DNA of 64,000 nt, taken from positions 19,592,001 to 19,656,000 of the forward strand of contig CM114272.1 in assembly GCA_050084515.1 (NCBI GenBank), given 5' to 3'. Origin of the DNA: Blasia pusilla (Eukaryota > Marchantiophyta > Marchantiopsida > Blasiales). Position numbers and translations under genes: made by a program. How positions within the stretch are numbered: the stretch's first letter is position 1; the number at the start of each line of letters is the position of its first letter. Positions 40,087-53,080 of the stretch are shown here, in pieces. The notes below the pieces were generated by a model, which saw nothing but the letters and a program-made list of their open reading frames with translations, was not told the DNA's origin and did no database searches.

Positions 40087-42373
40087 TCTATATTATAATG
40101 CGAGGAAGGGGGGGGGTTACTTCTTTTGGGAAAAAAATTCCCAAAGAAGCGAAGCCCTCCATAAATAATCATCTGAAATGGTAGCTTAGCAGAAAAAGTT
40201 TTAAGAAATCAAAATCTATACTATTAACCGAGCATGGGGGGTTACTAAATAGGGGGGGAAGAGATTGCCATAAGAAGTGAAGCTTACTCGCATGATTTTT
40301 TTTTTTACTCGTTTTTGTGTGTTTTCTTTATGATCTCGGCCTTTAGCAATCTTATCTTGGACTAGACTTGAATGGTGGAGTCGTTGGCATAAGTTTGGGA
40401 CCAGCCTTTAGCAATCAGATCTCAGACTATATTTTAATCGTGCACCGGTCGGCATCAGTTTGGGACACATGTAGGAAGAATATTTGAGGGAGTGCACAAA
40501 CACGTGTTGTGCATTGTGAACAACTCTTACCTGGTGACACCCGTTTGATTTGAGGCTTGTTAAATGTAAGTAATGTTTCTTACTCTTCCTCTTTACTACT
40601 TCAGAGAAGGAAGCTTTGGAGAAGGAAGAGGAGGCTCAAGCGAGGCCAACAAGCTACAATTGGCGGCGAGGAAGATCCGAGGACGCAGCCGCGTCTAATC
40701 TTGAATCTGCTGCTGCAGATTTTGAAGCAGCCCGGAGCTCATGCTCATGAATTGCTCATGTGTTCATCTTCTCTTGCCATTGCCATTCTGACGACATTGA
40801 ATTCAAATCAGAAGGCGCGACTTTTGAAGTTATGTTTTTTCTCGTCTAATCCTGAATCTGCTGCTGCAGATTTTGAAGCAGCCCGGAGCTCATGCTCCTG
40901 AATTGCTCCTGTGTTCATCTTCTCTTGCCATTGCCATTCAGGCGACATTGAATTCACATAAGAAGGCGCGTCTTTTGAATTTTTATTTTTTCTCTCCCTT
41001 TGAGTGCTTCGCCGGGAACTTTTGGCACTCCCAAGTTTTAAGGGACAGAGGCATACCCACTGATTGTTGCAGGTCTGCGTAAATTTCATTACTTGTTGCG
41101 GTTGGCTTTAATTCACCCCTCCCTGGCACAGCTTGCTCAGTGACTCAATTCACCGCAGCTTCCGATGTTTCCTCTTAAGCCGAATAGAGTTGCCACTGAT
41201 TTATTCGATGGCACCGTCCACATATTCAGAAATGTTTAAATTCGCCACATTCATTCATTATGTGACCAAGGGTCTCCTCATCCATTTGAGCTTTACCGCA
41301 TCTTTCCAAACCAATGTTGGCTGAGAGAGCAATTTTGCCGCACATAACTCATTTAGGGATGCTAGATGCTCTGAAATTACCTCCCGTTGAATGCAAGAAT
41401 GATTCACGCAAAGGCTAAAAGGTTGTACGCAAAGGTTAAAAGGTAAGGCAATAGACCTCGAAGGCTAAAAGGGTAAGCACTATACTCGGAGGCCTAAGTT
41501 GTGCTTGTGAAAGGAAATTCTAGCATTTGTATTGAAGATTTGAGATTGAAAACAAATAGAGAAGGATAAATTACATTCTCAAATGCGCGGATTGCCCAGT
41601 GTCTGACTCTCACCGAGAAAGAAATGTCTGAGATGTCCATGTCATTGGATGTTATGCACACTGTCTAATCGAACTTCCATCCAAAGACAACGATCCAAAC
41701 AATTAGCCTCAGTCAGACAAGCTTCTAAAACAAGCACCCGATGAAGAGATTCTGAAGCATCCAGCGAAACGAAGTAGAATAACCATTACGCAAAGCATAA
41801 CCATAAGGGTTCCAACCGATTTTCCCCGCAAGCAACCATAACTATCCGCGCCGCATTAAGGTAACAAAGCATCCATAGATACCACTCTACCAGATTTTTT
41901 CCACGCTATAATCCAGATTCCAACGAAAGTGTTGTTGAGCATACGAAATCAATTGCAATAGTTTGCACATTCGTAATCCTTAGGCTGCTCAGCCATAGCT
42001 CCCCCCCCCCCTTCTCGAATGGAATGTAGATTCCCCCGCCACTCACAGAGAGGATAATGCCATGTCACTCCCTCCGCTCACCACAGCGGTCATTTAAAAA
42101 ATGCCCAATATCTTTCGAAAAGCACCACCAAATCTCGAAGCACCTCTAGCTCCACAAATGCCAACCTTCTCATTCAACCGGTTTTGTCAAGATCACATAC
42201 TCCCGCAAGTAAAACTAACCCGATGGAACCCTCAACTCCAAGCCATTGGAAATTACTCAACTTGGAATTCTGTTACTCACACAAACGCACTATCTAAACC
42301 TTATCGAGAGGTCAATCAAGGATTGTTTCATCATGGTTAAATTTGATGCCCGTGCGTCGGGCTTTCTTACTAG
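40087..42373 (+). mobile_element. Non-autonomous Helitron, 2.3 kb
   Basis: The 5' end TCTATATTATAATGCGAGG follows an A at 40086. The 3' end has a perfect 5-bp hairpin GCCCG-TGCGT-CGGGC (42348-42362), seven bases, then CTAG (42370-42373) and a T, so the element lies between A and T as Helitrons do. The start resembles that of the 13545 copy. A second 5'-like terminus (TCTATACTATTAACCGAG) lies at 40215. No RepHel coding sequence is seen. Inside are a 151-bp tandem duplication (about 40692-40995) and an exon-like piece after an acceptor near 40603. Confidence 0.8.
40692..40995 (+). repeat. 151-bp tandem duplication inside the Helitron
   Basis: CGTCTAATC at 40692 begins a unit repeated from 40843 with only a few substitutions. 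Each unit holds TGCTGCTGCAGATTTTGAAG and a coding-like string ending in a stop (SAAADFEAARSSCS). The first unit continues a frame rich in Glu, Lys and Ala that begins right after a plausible splice acceptor (CTTCAG, near 40605), as captured host exons do. The source gene is unknown. Confidence 0.8.
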
Positions 42374-44074
42374 TAGATTCTATTTGGATAAAAGATCAAG
42401 AAATGTATTAGTACCATTCAGGAGACAAGAGTGGAAGGCAAGTTCATTACGGAGGTGCAAGTTCCGGGTTAAGATGGCATGTTTTGCGTGAACCCCTCCA
42501 TAATCATAACCCACTTCTAACCACTAACCCGAGGATGAATAAGCGAATGAACCAAGAAAGTTCGAATCTCTAGCCTACCACTTGCATGCCGGCATTCAAA
42601 GCGCTTTGGTATCTATTTATGAAAATAATTTTTACCTGGCCGTTCCCTCCTAATTCCACTTTTCTTCATTTGTGATTACCACTCAACGGTTCCAAATCTC
42701 GGAGTACTATGTAGACATTGCTATTCGAGAAAAGAAATGATTCCATGTAGGAAAACGACGGAACATATAAAACTTTAAAGTTCGAGGTTTTTAAAGTTCA
42801 AATGCTACTGTATGTCCCGACATAGTTTCGATTGAGCGCTTGAGATTGATCAATTGAAAACTGGAGAAGTGTTAACCCTTTGTCGAAAGGTTGCCAGTGT
42901 CGATCTACACCGTGTCATTAAAAGGCTGCTTTTACCTCCACCGTTATAAGACGGTCTACCGCAGGCAACGCTCCTTGGAACTCCTCGAAACCTGTACTTC
43001 TCATCTATCTGCGGATCTGTGAGACGTACTTCATGAATCAGGAAGAACGCTAAATTCTCTGCATGCGAGAAGGCTTATTCATTGATGCCGTAGATTGCGC
43101 TGCAAAATTGATACAGGCGAAGTTTTAGCGTTGGCGCCTTGGCGGTAATTACTGGAATAATCGTTGACCACACAAGCATGCTGTCCGAGCTGTTAATTGT
43201 GGATCACTGCATCAACCAAAGAGTTACATGGTGGCCCACCGCTCCACACGGTGGTTAGATGGCATGTCTTGCACATGCCCAGGCAAGCGCATAGCAGCTT
43301 AGGGTCGTGCGCTATAGGGGAAGGAATGAATTTGCAATCAGGTGCTTTCCTCATGATGACATTCAGGCCTCGGCATTATGCTTGGCTCCATGATCTCTAC
43401 ACGTCAAGGGTCATCTACCTCATACGGTGCGCTGATGGGTACTTCCTTGCAACGAGCAGGAGTACGCTTACTTCACATTCAGCTGTTAGATTCCAGAACC
43501 GTCAACACCTTCGTGCATTCCAGTCATGAGGTTTCATAAAATTTATAAAAATCGCCGAAAGATGCGTAGATTGCGTCATCTGAATGACAACGTTCGCCAA
43601 CTACCAAGCACATTCCTGAGGTCTTCTTAGGTTGGATTCGGGAAACATTGGTTACGATTCATCTGAGGTTCCGGATTCCTGACCTCTGAAGTTGGCGTGT
43701 TCACCTTTTCAAAGGGTACTTGTCATCGAGATTTGGGTATCAAACATACTTTTGCTTTTTCTTTTAACTTCCTCATTTGCCACCACCAACAATCCGAAGC
43801 TTCCTACTGTTGAGTATCGGAAAATCCCTGCACCACCCATCGTCTGAGGGGGCAGGGCGTTTGGTGGAATTTCCAGGGCATACCCTTGAAAAGTATGGCA
43901 ATTTGAGTGGCAAAAGTGGTTCTCCCCTTGCACCCAGATGACTATTCCGGGATCTCCGGAGCTTCACTTGGCAGGACGCATTTCCCACACACCCACTTTC
44001 TAATTCTTCCTGATAGTGTGGCATGAGGCACATGATGCTTGCAACTGTGCTTGTAGATGGATCCAATGTCGTCC
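42374..44074. other. No gene; 3' flank of the helicase gene
   Basis: Mixed composition with no recognised domain. 44074 to about 43700 should contain the helicase 3' UTR. The open minus-strand frame at 44066-43773 lies past the helicase stop and is not joined to it. Confidence 0.4.
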
Positions 44075-47000
44075 TTACGTTTTTCCCCTCTCTGTCTGAG
44101 CATTTTCATCCTTGTTTCCACACACGATCCTAGGCTTCTTGCCAGCTGCGTTCTTCACACTGTGCCCTTCTTTACTAGAATCGCTACCTTTAAGTGAGGA
44201 GCATGGCAAAGACTTTTGGATCTGGAAGTCGCTCTCGTATCGTACCGTCTTTTCTGTCAGCCCTGATATCAAGCAAAACCAGATGGGGTAATTCAGTTCG
44301 AGCTTGAGTTTTAAGAACAATTTGAATGGGGCTCATGATGCTGATTTAGTTAAGTTGTTCCAACCCACAACTTCGGAGCCATGAACTTCGCGTGCAAGTG
44401 TGAACTATACGTACAGACTGAGAACTTGCACCTCTTCCAAAAGTAGGAGCACAATCTAACGATGGAAATTTTGTGAGTTACAAAACAACAGAAGGACGTC
44501 CTTCGTGAAAATGATGAAAACCCTGAAACTGAATGACCTCCAGTTATCTACAATTACAGTACATCATGGAACCTGTTGGATTAGCTCATCAGTAACACAG
44601 TTCGAGATGAGGATTAGAAGTCCACTCTGATATCATTGACACATCTACCAGACCGTCACCTTGGCATCAAGCAGTTGAGTGGGTAAGAAAGACTAACTAT
44701 CCTTTCTTTCGCACATTGAAAGAAACGAGTGAACAAATTCTTTTGTGTTTAACCAGGGGTGAGAAGGTCAAGATTATATGTGGAGTGTGCAACAAGCAAG
44801 ACACCGAAGCATTGCCAAGTTGCAGGGTCAAGTCAGGTAAACGAAGTGTTGATGGATGGAGGTAGCTTGCGTGAGGAACCAAACACTTGTTGTAGGATTC
44901 AATGCATGAGAACATACCTCTAGGAATATCACCGAGAAATCGCGAAGGGGCATGCGGTTGGCCATCCGCCATCATCACGTGGGTGATCTGGTCCAGACGC
45001 ACAAAAGTTAGCAATATCAAGCTGAAAATCAGCGGGTACTTCGATGAAATCTTTCGTGGTCGGTGTTGAGCAAAGATTTCCAATTTTTTTATTTGATTTC
45101 GAGGGTCTTTCGTGATTTACAGATCGAGTTCCAGAGAAAGTGTCTCCTCTGTTCTTCCTTTTAAAACAGTACGTGTTCGAAGGATTTAGGTGCTGTGGAG
45201 AAAACGAACCTCAGAAATATGCAAACACTCCACCTTGTTATCAATCGAGCAAACAGTAATTCAGATTGCAAGCCTGTAGACATATCATCCCGTGGTAGAG
45301 ACGAAAGGAAAGTGGAGTACAGAGTACTAACCAGGATAAAGCGCTTCGCTCTCGTGAGTCCAACATACAGCAACCTCCTCTGCATAGTTGTAGTCATTGG
45401 ATTATCAGTGTCGAAGGTGCAAGTGTGAAGCCCTGAGCAATCTAAACAAGAATATTGAAATTACCAATAATCTCCTACTGTTGGGCTCACCTCCTCTGCG
45501 AATACTTCGCTTTCTTGGCTCGAACTTTCCGCTGCAGAAGCCTCGTCTTGGTGACACTCAGCAGATTCCAACTTTGAATTCCATTTCGCCATATCCACGG
45601 CTATGACTTTATCATCTGATGCAGTTTTAGACTGTGAACACTTTCGCAAAACTCCAGAGTCTGCCTTCCTGACAGCGTTTCTCTCCACCATCTCCCCACC
45701 CTCAGCATTGTAATCTCTGGCCGGCAGGTAACCTTCGTTGGCGTGCACAAGAACCACCGCCTCCCATTCCAAACCTTTAGCCTACAAGACGCGGAAGATC
45801 AATTGTGTGAAGTGGTACTTCGCGTTTCTGTGCATATTTCACTCTAATTAGACATGATTCGTGCAGAAACTTCAATTTTGATTATCACAATAGGTAAGAG
45901 TAGAAGTGGCTTTGGAAGAAACCTTTGAATTACTACAGTACCTGATGGATGGTGGATAATGTGACAGTGTCTGGTGTACAAGCAGATGAAGAGGAATAAG
46001 GTCCCTTGTCAGAGTCCAACTCGCCATTCGAGTTGCCACTCTCGCCAAGCTCATGATCGTGAAGTTTGACTAGTACTCTGTCTAGAAATCTCCGTATCTT
46101 CTCCACAGCTTCCCGGCGTGCATGTGGCGAAATTCTGGACGGAGTCAACGAAGCAGCTCGCTGTCCCCAAACTTTCCGCCTTTTGAAGTCGGAGCAGCCT
46201 TCGGACATTGTGGGTGCAGCTGTAGAAGGGCAAATGAGTTGATATTCAAGATGAGATTCTAGAGAATAACAAGTTCCAGGGCCATACTTGCTGAGTTAAG
46301 CCTTGAAAACCAGAATAGAGAGGGCCAAGAAGTATTCACCCACAATGCAAGTCACTAGACACTGGTGGCTCGAGTCCCCAGCTGTCCTCTGCATCAAATA
46401 GAGTTGCTTCTCTGAATAAAGCTTTGATCCCAGCATAAGCGAAAGCATACCCTTTTACGTCCTCTTTGGGGGTTGATTTTAGATGCTCTAGGGACTCATG
46501 TGCTGACCGTCTGTATGGAGAAATTTGCTGCAAGACATTTCTCACGATGTCTCTCACGCTAAGACCACTTTGAACTTCTTCCCTTGTGGAGGAAACCATT
46601 TGCACCACTTTAAGCATACCGTCGAACATAGCTTTCTCGGACTTAGATTTCCCGAAATCCTCTTCAAGGGGCTCGCAAGATTCTAGGTCCTCGGAGACGA
46701 AAATTCCAAGAAGGTGGGCTCGGGTACTCTTCAAAGCATTTAAGAGTGACATGGATCTTTTGAGCTGGAGGTGCCTCAAACATCTAGAGAAAGCAGGACT
46801 CAATACCGGGCACACAAGGTCCATCAACTGTTTGCAAGAAAGATCATCCCTGTCATTGACCACGAGCCGCAAGATGGCCATAACATCCTCAAATGCTCCT
46901 CCGGTACCCTCTGGTCCTCTGCCCAATCCATCCACATGATTTGCTGCCGACCCACTTCCTTTGATCTGGCACGCAATTCCTCTGGCCTGCAGCTTATGCT

Positions 47001-50000
47001 GCAGGTCCAACCCGACGCGCTGCAAGCGGTAAAGAACAACGATGTCATGGAGTGGAATGCCCTGGTTTTTCATTGCCAGAATAAACTCCGCAACCATATC
47101 AGCTTCGCATTGCTCGTTTCGACACTCACACACAGATAGAAGGGCACCGGTCGGTGCAATCGTACGTATGGTTTTATCTACTCGCTTTCTGTTCCCTTTA
47201 ATCACCATCCGAGCCGCAGCCACAATAGCACCTATCCCAAAAGAAAGAAACTGTTATGCATCAGTTTGCACATCCAACCAGGTGAATTTGCACCAGCATA
47301 GAGTCGACTGAGTCTATTTACTACATATGACACATGTATCTAATGTCACCGCATAAAGTGACGGACAGTGATTGAATACTCAGGATTGAAGGTATGACTC
47401 CGACGCCAGGCAACTCCAAGGTTAAGAAAAATACTGGTTCCTTGCAATATGCAAAAGTATGCAAAAGACTGATTATGGTGATCTGACAGGGTAGAGAAAG
47501 TGGAGCAAGTAGCCCAAATTTTGTGACAGTGAATGAGATATGGTAAAGCTAATGCACTGTCCTGGCAATGATATGAAGTTGCTAGGGACGTGCTATTTAT
47601 TTCAGTAGATTCCGACAACGGTTCAGGGAATTGCATTCAGCGATATCCACGTGTAAAGCGCGGGTAATTTTTTGAGTCGAATTTCTAGAAACAGCCAAAT
47701 GAATAAATAAATGAACTGACTGCGATATTGTCCACGGGGATCCACGACCACGAGGGCAATGGGAGGGATGAGAGGAGAAACTTGCAAGGAGATGAGAGGA
47801 TGCTAAACATGAAGAGGACTATTAGAGTCACAGTCAAAGGGTCGTTCTGATGGATGATCTATGACTTGCAACACAACGTACTTTCCTAGTGTAATTGAGA
47901 TACCAGCCAATACTCTCAGGAAGTATAAGCGAACATGTCTAGTGAACAAAATGTCACGAATCTGAAAGACAGCGAGAACGTAGCCCAATACTGAACCTGG
48001 AAGCTAAATACACATCCACATACAGCACTACGTCTTATGAAGTTCGGGATGGACAGTCCTGTGATTTTTGTAGATCATAAAGTGTGGGATGGACAGAGAT
48101 CGAATCTTGCCTGTACTGCGAAAGTTCTGCTCAAGTTTGACAATTGTTGAGCCAGGAAAGAAGCTATGGAATTTCGCAAGATTTTGAAATCCAGTGGCAC
48201 CTCGCCAAGAGTAAATTTGCTGATCATCGTCCCCAACAACTGTCAGGCGTTTGTGATTCTCACACAGCACTCGCAGTAGTTCAAACTGGCAAGCATCAGT
48301 GTCCTGAAATTCGTCCACTGCAGTGGATAGTTCATTAACACCAGATCCTGAGCAATTGTCCTCAAGAGTCTGTACACAATCTACTCAAAGCCCTGAACAA
48401 GCTAAATTACTCTTTTGACTGTGAGCGGCATAGGGCAGGTTATTGGGTGTGTGATGCTCCATATCAACACTCTATTCACAAATCCTCAAGACCGAGCGAC
48501 TGATTGAGAGAAAGAGGTCTAACATCCTTCAGCACTGAGGCTTGGTTGAGGTTGAACGTGCCACAGCTGGTGATCAAAAGAAATTAGAGAACTGAAGCTA
48601 CCATCCACTGAACCCAGGAAATCGAAATTCTGAGTTCTTACCCAAAACATATTGAGCATGCACTTGCGTAGTCTGTAGAGCGTCTGGGTGTTCACGAAGT
48701 AATTCCACAGTCATCCTATCACGGACGCCGTTGCAACAAGCCAACCGTTTAGCTGGTAATGGAGGATACTAACGCACATAAAGAGCATCGAATGGTGAAA
48801 CACAGTCTTTAATGGAACAAATGGGCTCGGAAGCATCTTAGGTATGTGAGGACCTTACGAAACTGTTGAAATCTAGACCATTGGCTTCTTGCAGCCGAAC
48901 ATTGTATCTTCCGTATACCCAATCAAGAAGGCCTCCGTCGTTCTCAATTCCGAAATCGGAGTGGGATACATCAGTTTTGCTTCCAAGTGGCAATGAGGTT
49001 TGCCATCGACGGATACGCTGAAGCAGTCTAAGTGCCTCCCGCTTGAACATTGATTTTCTCTCTGAGTTGACTACCTGTTTGAATTGTGAATTCCCATCAT
49101 TGCGCGTGATCAGAAAGGCAATTGTAATTCCTGGCAAAGAACTTCGCATGAACGGGCCACGAGCAAGGGTAGTGCCAGGTCTTCAAAAGACGACCACATG
49201 GCTCAATTTTTCTCAACAGGATGCGTTTGATTTGTTTCTCCTTCGATAGAGAAAGCTATCTAGTTTGCCAATTCAGAGCTAGTACACATCTCACAGCCAT
49301 TCAAGAATTAAAGTCGGCACTCACCGACGGCAGCATAGTTCCACTCAATTGGATATGTTGAGCACCTTCTGTTCGGTTGGAAACATTCATTACAAAGCCA
49401 CAAAATGGACAAACCTCTGCTAGTGTAGACTTCCGATGACAGGCAACGTATTTAGGAGTGCGAGAAATACCGGGACTCCATCCTTGAGCTGAACATCTTG
49501 CTGGCGGTCGCTCTTCTTTGCATAAAATTCTTCCACTAACTCTTGCAATAACGCCACCTGCACGAAAAATGTCTTGATTGAATGGGTACTTCTAAAACAG
49601 CAGTCAGTGGAACTAAAAATTTAAGATCCAAGATTGTAAATCGAGAAAGTAGACCCGTAGGTTCTCCGGCACTGGCTCTTAAAAGTTCTGATGTTGGGAT
49701 AAATTCGAGGCTCTGAACCCTCTAATGAAAATTTATATCGGTACCTGCATTATGGGAGTGAAGATGGTGAAACCAGGAGCCAATCCTGCTCTTTCTGGAA
49801 AGGTGCGGAGAATGGAGAGGCAGAAAGAGTGAAACGTTCCCACACGAATCCCATCTAGTGCGATAGCTCGCATGCCTTCGTCGTTCCGTCCAACAGTTGC
49901 TACCACATTCCTTATCCTTTGGAGAAGATCCTGTCCTGCCCTGCGTGTGAACTGAGGCACATAGAATGTCCAAGTCTAAGCTGCTGTGTTGAACAGGTGA

Positions 50001-51001
50001 AATCGGCGCTTGCAAGCTCCAACGAATTTTGCAAAATACATGATTCAGACTTACCGTGACGGCGAGAACATCTTTGCTAGGCACTCCCTGTTTGAACACA
50101 ATGATTCCATGTCAGTAAGCATCGTCTCGGTCCCTCCCGCTAATTACAATATACAGTAGGACTGAAACTAGAAAGAGATACTATTTACAATGTAAATTTG
50201 TTCTTAGGAGATTCTAGTGCATGCATTTGCAATGCATTCATGTTATCAGCTGCTCCATGTAATATATGCGAACAGCTAGTACAAAGGAGTCATTATGAGG
50301 ACGCGGACAAAGGAAGCAATTGGAAATTCATCTCGCTTTGAATCCCTACAGTGGAGGGAAAGAACGGCCGCACGTCTTAGTATGATAACAAAGAAAAGAC
50401 CTGCGAAATGATATGCGCGATTCGATGGCAGAGAACTGACGTCTTCCCTGACCCCTGCAATTCAAGCGACAGAGTCACGACCTTCTGGCAGGATATGGAC
50501 GATTGCCTGAGAGCCGACAAGAGATATCTCCACCAAGAAGTACAGAAGAAAATTCGAATTTCCAATGTGGCAAGATTTGACCACAGACAATTGTGGCTGA
50601 CAACGGATAGCAATGCTTGAGAAGAGCTGATTCGCATCATGGAAGACACGAACGAAATCCAAATTCCACACGAACCCCGACCGGACATGGGACCATGGGA
50701 GGATGACAAAGCCAGGAGTCCTACTGGAAGGGGACCCCACAGCTAGCTTATTCCTTCAGCCCTCTTTGATTTATTCGAGGCTGCACTAGTGGAGAGAGAC
50801 ACAGAGTTGCTTTGGGCCAAAAGCCAAAAAGAGTGCGGGAAGTTTGCGGTGGAAAGGTGAGGATGAGGACTGCAAAGCGGGACGTACAGCAGCCGCAAGG
50901 ATAACCAAGGGTCGGTCAATTGGCGCAGCAATTGCTGCCTCTTGAGCTTCTGTTAAGGCCGGAAGTCTATTCGCTTTCATATCCTTTCCGGGAGCCGCCA
51001 T
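44075..51001 (-). CDS. UvrD/Rep-type superfamily 1A DNA helicase (SRS2-like)
   Basis: Fourteen exons join in phase into 919 residues: 51001-50888, 50454-50401, 50087-50055, 49951-49745, 49557-49471, 49074-48854, 48715-48642, 48317-48111, 47231-46344, 46219-45942, 45781-45491, 45379-45332, 44987-44918 and 44262-44075. Helicase motifs in order: Walker A GSGKTS at residues 39-44; FTRRAG (Ia) at 68; VGTFHSFC near 104; DEFQDT (II) at 265-270; GDDDQQIYSWRGA (III) at 292-304; QNFRST (IV) at 327-332; TLSTIHQAKGLEWE (V) near 715-728; and YVGLTRAK (VI) at 823-830. These enzymes use ATP to unwind DNA 3' to 5' and strip recombinase filaments. Arabidopsis At4g25120 (SRS2) is the likely counterpart. Intron 8 appears to be GC-AG. 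The exon 5/6 and 6/7 junctions are the least certain. An acceptor-like TTTACAG near 51038 hints at an intron in the 5' UTR. Confidence 0.93.
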
Positions 51002-52139
51002 TCGAATCCGTAGCACCACCGGAGGCTGTAAATGGAAGGAGTGAACCAAAATCCGTAGCCGATTAGGTGCAAATGCTCAGCGACCTCCACTCCAACCCAC
51101 TTCCTGCTCACTCTCACTATACTGACTCTCGTCGGTATTGACGGATTCACTGAGATTGCCATCCATCTTCGGGAAATATCACCGACGCCACGCTATGAAA
51201 TGAAACCTACTCTCTAAATTTCTTCCGTACTCGCTTTCGTCGTGATTGGAAGAATCCCATGGAAATCCATCTTCGGAAACGAAAACCGACTGCTCACAAC
51301 TCCTCTACCACTTCCGCCAATCCAAGAACGCGTTCTCAGATCTTCAACAGACCACCAAAGTCACGCTATGAAATGATACCTCCCCACTCAATTCATCTCG
51401 ATTCGTGCGTTTTCGCTACCGGTTCTCTAATTTCCTTGACAGCCTCAATGGCATGATGCGAGACTAGCCTACTGCATCTACCACGAGAATTCATCCTGCG
51501 AAAACACTCGGATACAATCCCAAGATCAGACGTGACACCTAACTCCTCACCTTCGATCAGTCGACGCTCATGTGCAATCCAATTTCAAACTGGCGTCGGA
51601 TACGGGGATTTGCCGAGGAACCGGACAAAAGACAGAAGCGGCGGGAAACAGGTCACCTTCTACATCCGGTGACTCTTCATCACACGTACGAAAACGGGGA
51701 GAGGGAGGGTTATCTAATGCCTTTGGGTCAAGTTTAGGGTGAAATTTCAACAAACTAGTAATATGCCCGTGTTTAGGAAAAAAAAATGGAAAAATGGAAA
51801 AAAAAAATTGAATTTTTTTTATAAATTTCTCTTTTCACTTCATTACGGGTCTAGTTCAACTTTTTATTTTTGAGTGTAACCTATGTTTTCCCCCAAGTGC
51901 GATATGTATTGCTTTCCCATGCCCTACTCTAAATAATGTTGTATACAATTGGCCATAAAAAAAAGGGGAGTAGGTAAGTAAATCTTAACTTTTTGTGCAA
52001 TTTGATCTTAAGACTTATTCATGGTCATAGCAAAAGCGGGACGAATAAGGAATTAAACTTAACATAGATCAAAAGGTAAGATCAAAATCAGTTGTATGAA
52101 AAATGTATCAATAGAATGAAAAAAGCAATATTCGATGTT
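51002..52139. other. Upstream flank of the helicase gene; possible Helitron terminus
   Basis: 51002 to about 51700 should carry the 5' UTR and promoter; no clear TATA box is apparent. Minus-strand CACGGGCATATTACTAGT at 51771-51754 resembles a Helitron 3' end without its full hairpin. 51760-52130 is A/T-rich. Confidence 0.35.
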
Positions 52140-52599
52140 CTTCCGTGTGATAATTTTCGCATTATCTCATACATATATATTGTTGTCACCGAAATACACA
52201 CACAAACATACAATATACCATGCTAACTCATGGCATCTAAACATCAAGACAATCAAGTATCAAAATATCTCTAATAAATCAAGATCTCTCAAAATGTGCG
52301 CACAAATCCGTCTCTCTATCTCTCTCTCATGTGAAAACCAAAAGGTTCTTCCCCCAAAAATAGCCCTCCCAGTCGTAACCTGCGTGCACAAGTAACCGGG
52401 CGAATGTTGACTCGGTCAACAGGTCACCTAACGGACTAATACCAAAATAGGGAAATCGCCGTCAAATACATTGCCAACGCAACAGACCTATCGTCAACCT
52501 CATCCGACATCTCAGGATGAAGTTACACCCAAATATCCCACTGACTCTCTATAACGTCGACGTGATAGAACTCTACCTACGTCAAACTAAGATATGACA
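52140..52599 (-). repeat. Gypsy 3' LTR
   Basis: It begins TGTCATATCTTAGTTTGACG just after a polypurine tract and aligns with 16117 onward (plus) and 54173 onward (plus). Its last 130 bp (52275-52150) resemble a block in this element's own 3' UTR (53032-52900), so the far end is uncertain. Confidence 0.7.
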
Positions 52600-53080
52600 C
52601 CTCTCCCAATCTCTCCCCATGATAACCTATGCTTGCAGATCATGTCCTCGGCTTTTGACCTCCCGTAGGAGGTTAAGGGACACTTCCCAAAGTAGAAAGG
52701 AAACTCTACTCATAACCATACCTTACCTAAAATAGCAATTTTCTATATATAGCTTCAAATGAGCCGAAACGAAGGTAAACCTACTCTCTCGAGTTACCCA
52801 AGGCCTCAATGGGTCATCCTTGACCTCTTGAGGATATCCTTCATTATTCTCGAAGGCGCCCTACTATAACCTTCTCGATCCATCCTAAAAGACGTGACAA
52901 TGGTCGTGCGCATACACATCGCTACACAACATATTCCGTTGTCACCGAATACACACAAAAACACACAATATACCATACTAACTCATGACATCCAAACATC
53001 AAGACAATCAAGTACCAAAATATCTCTAATCACCCCCTAGTTGGTGGCTAGATCCCTCTAACTCCAGATAACCACGTATC

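Noticed and set aside
43773-44066. 97-codon frame just after the helicase stop as a further exon
   Set aside because: The helicase frame ends with a clean stop at 44077-44075, and no splice donor before it would join this frame in phase.
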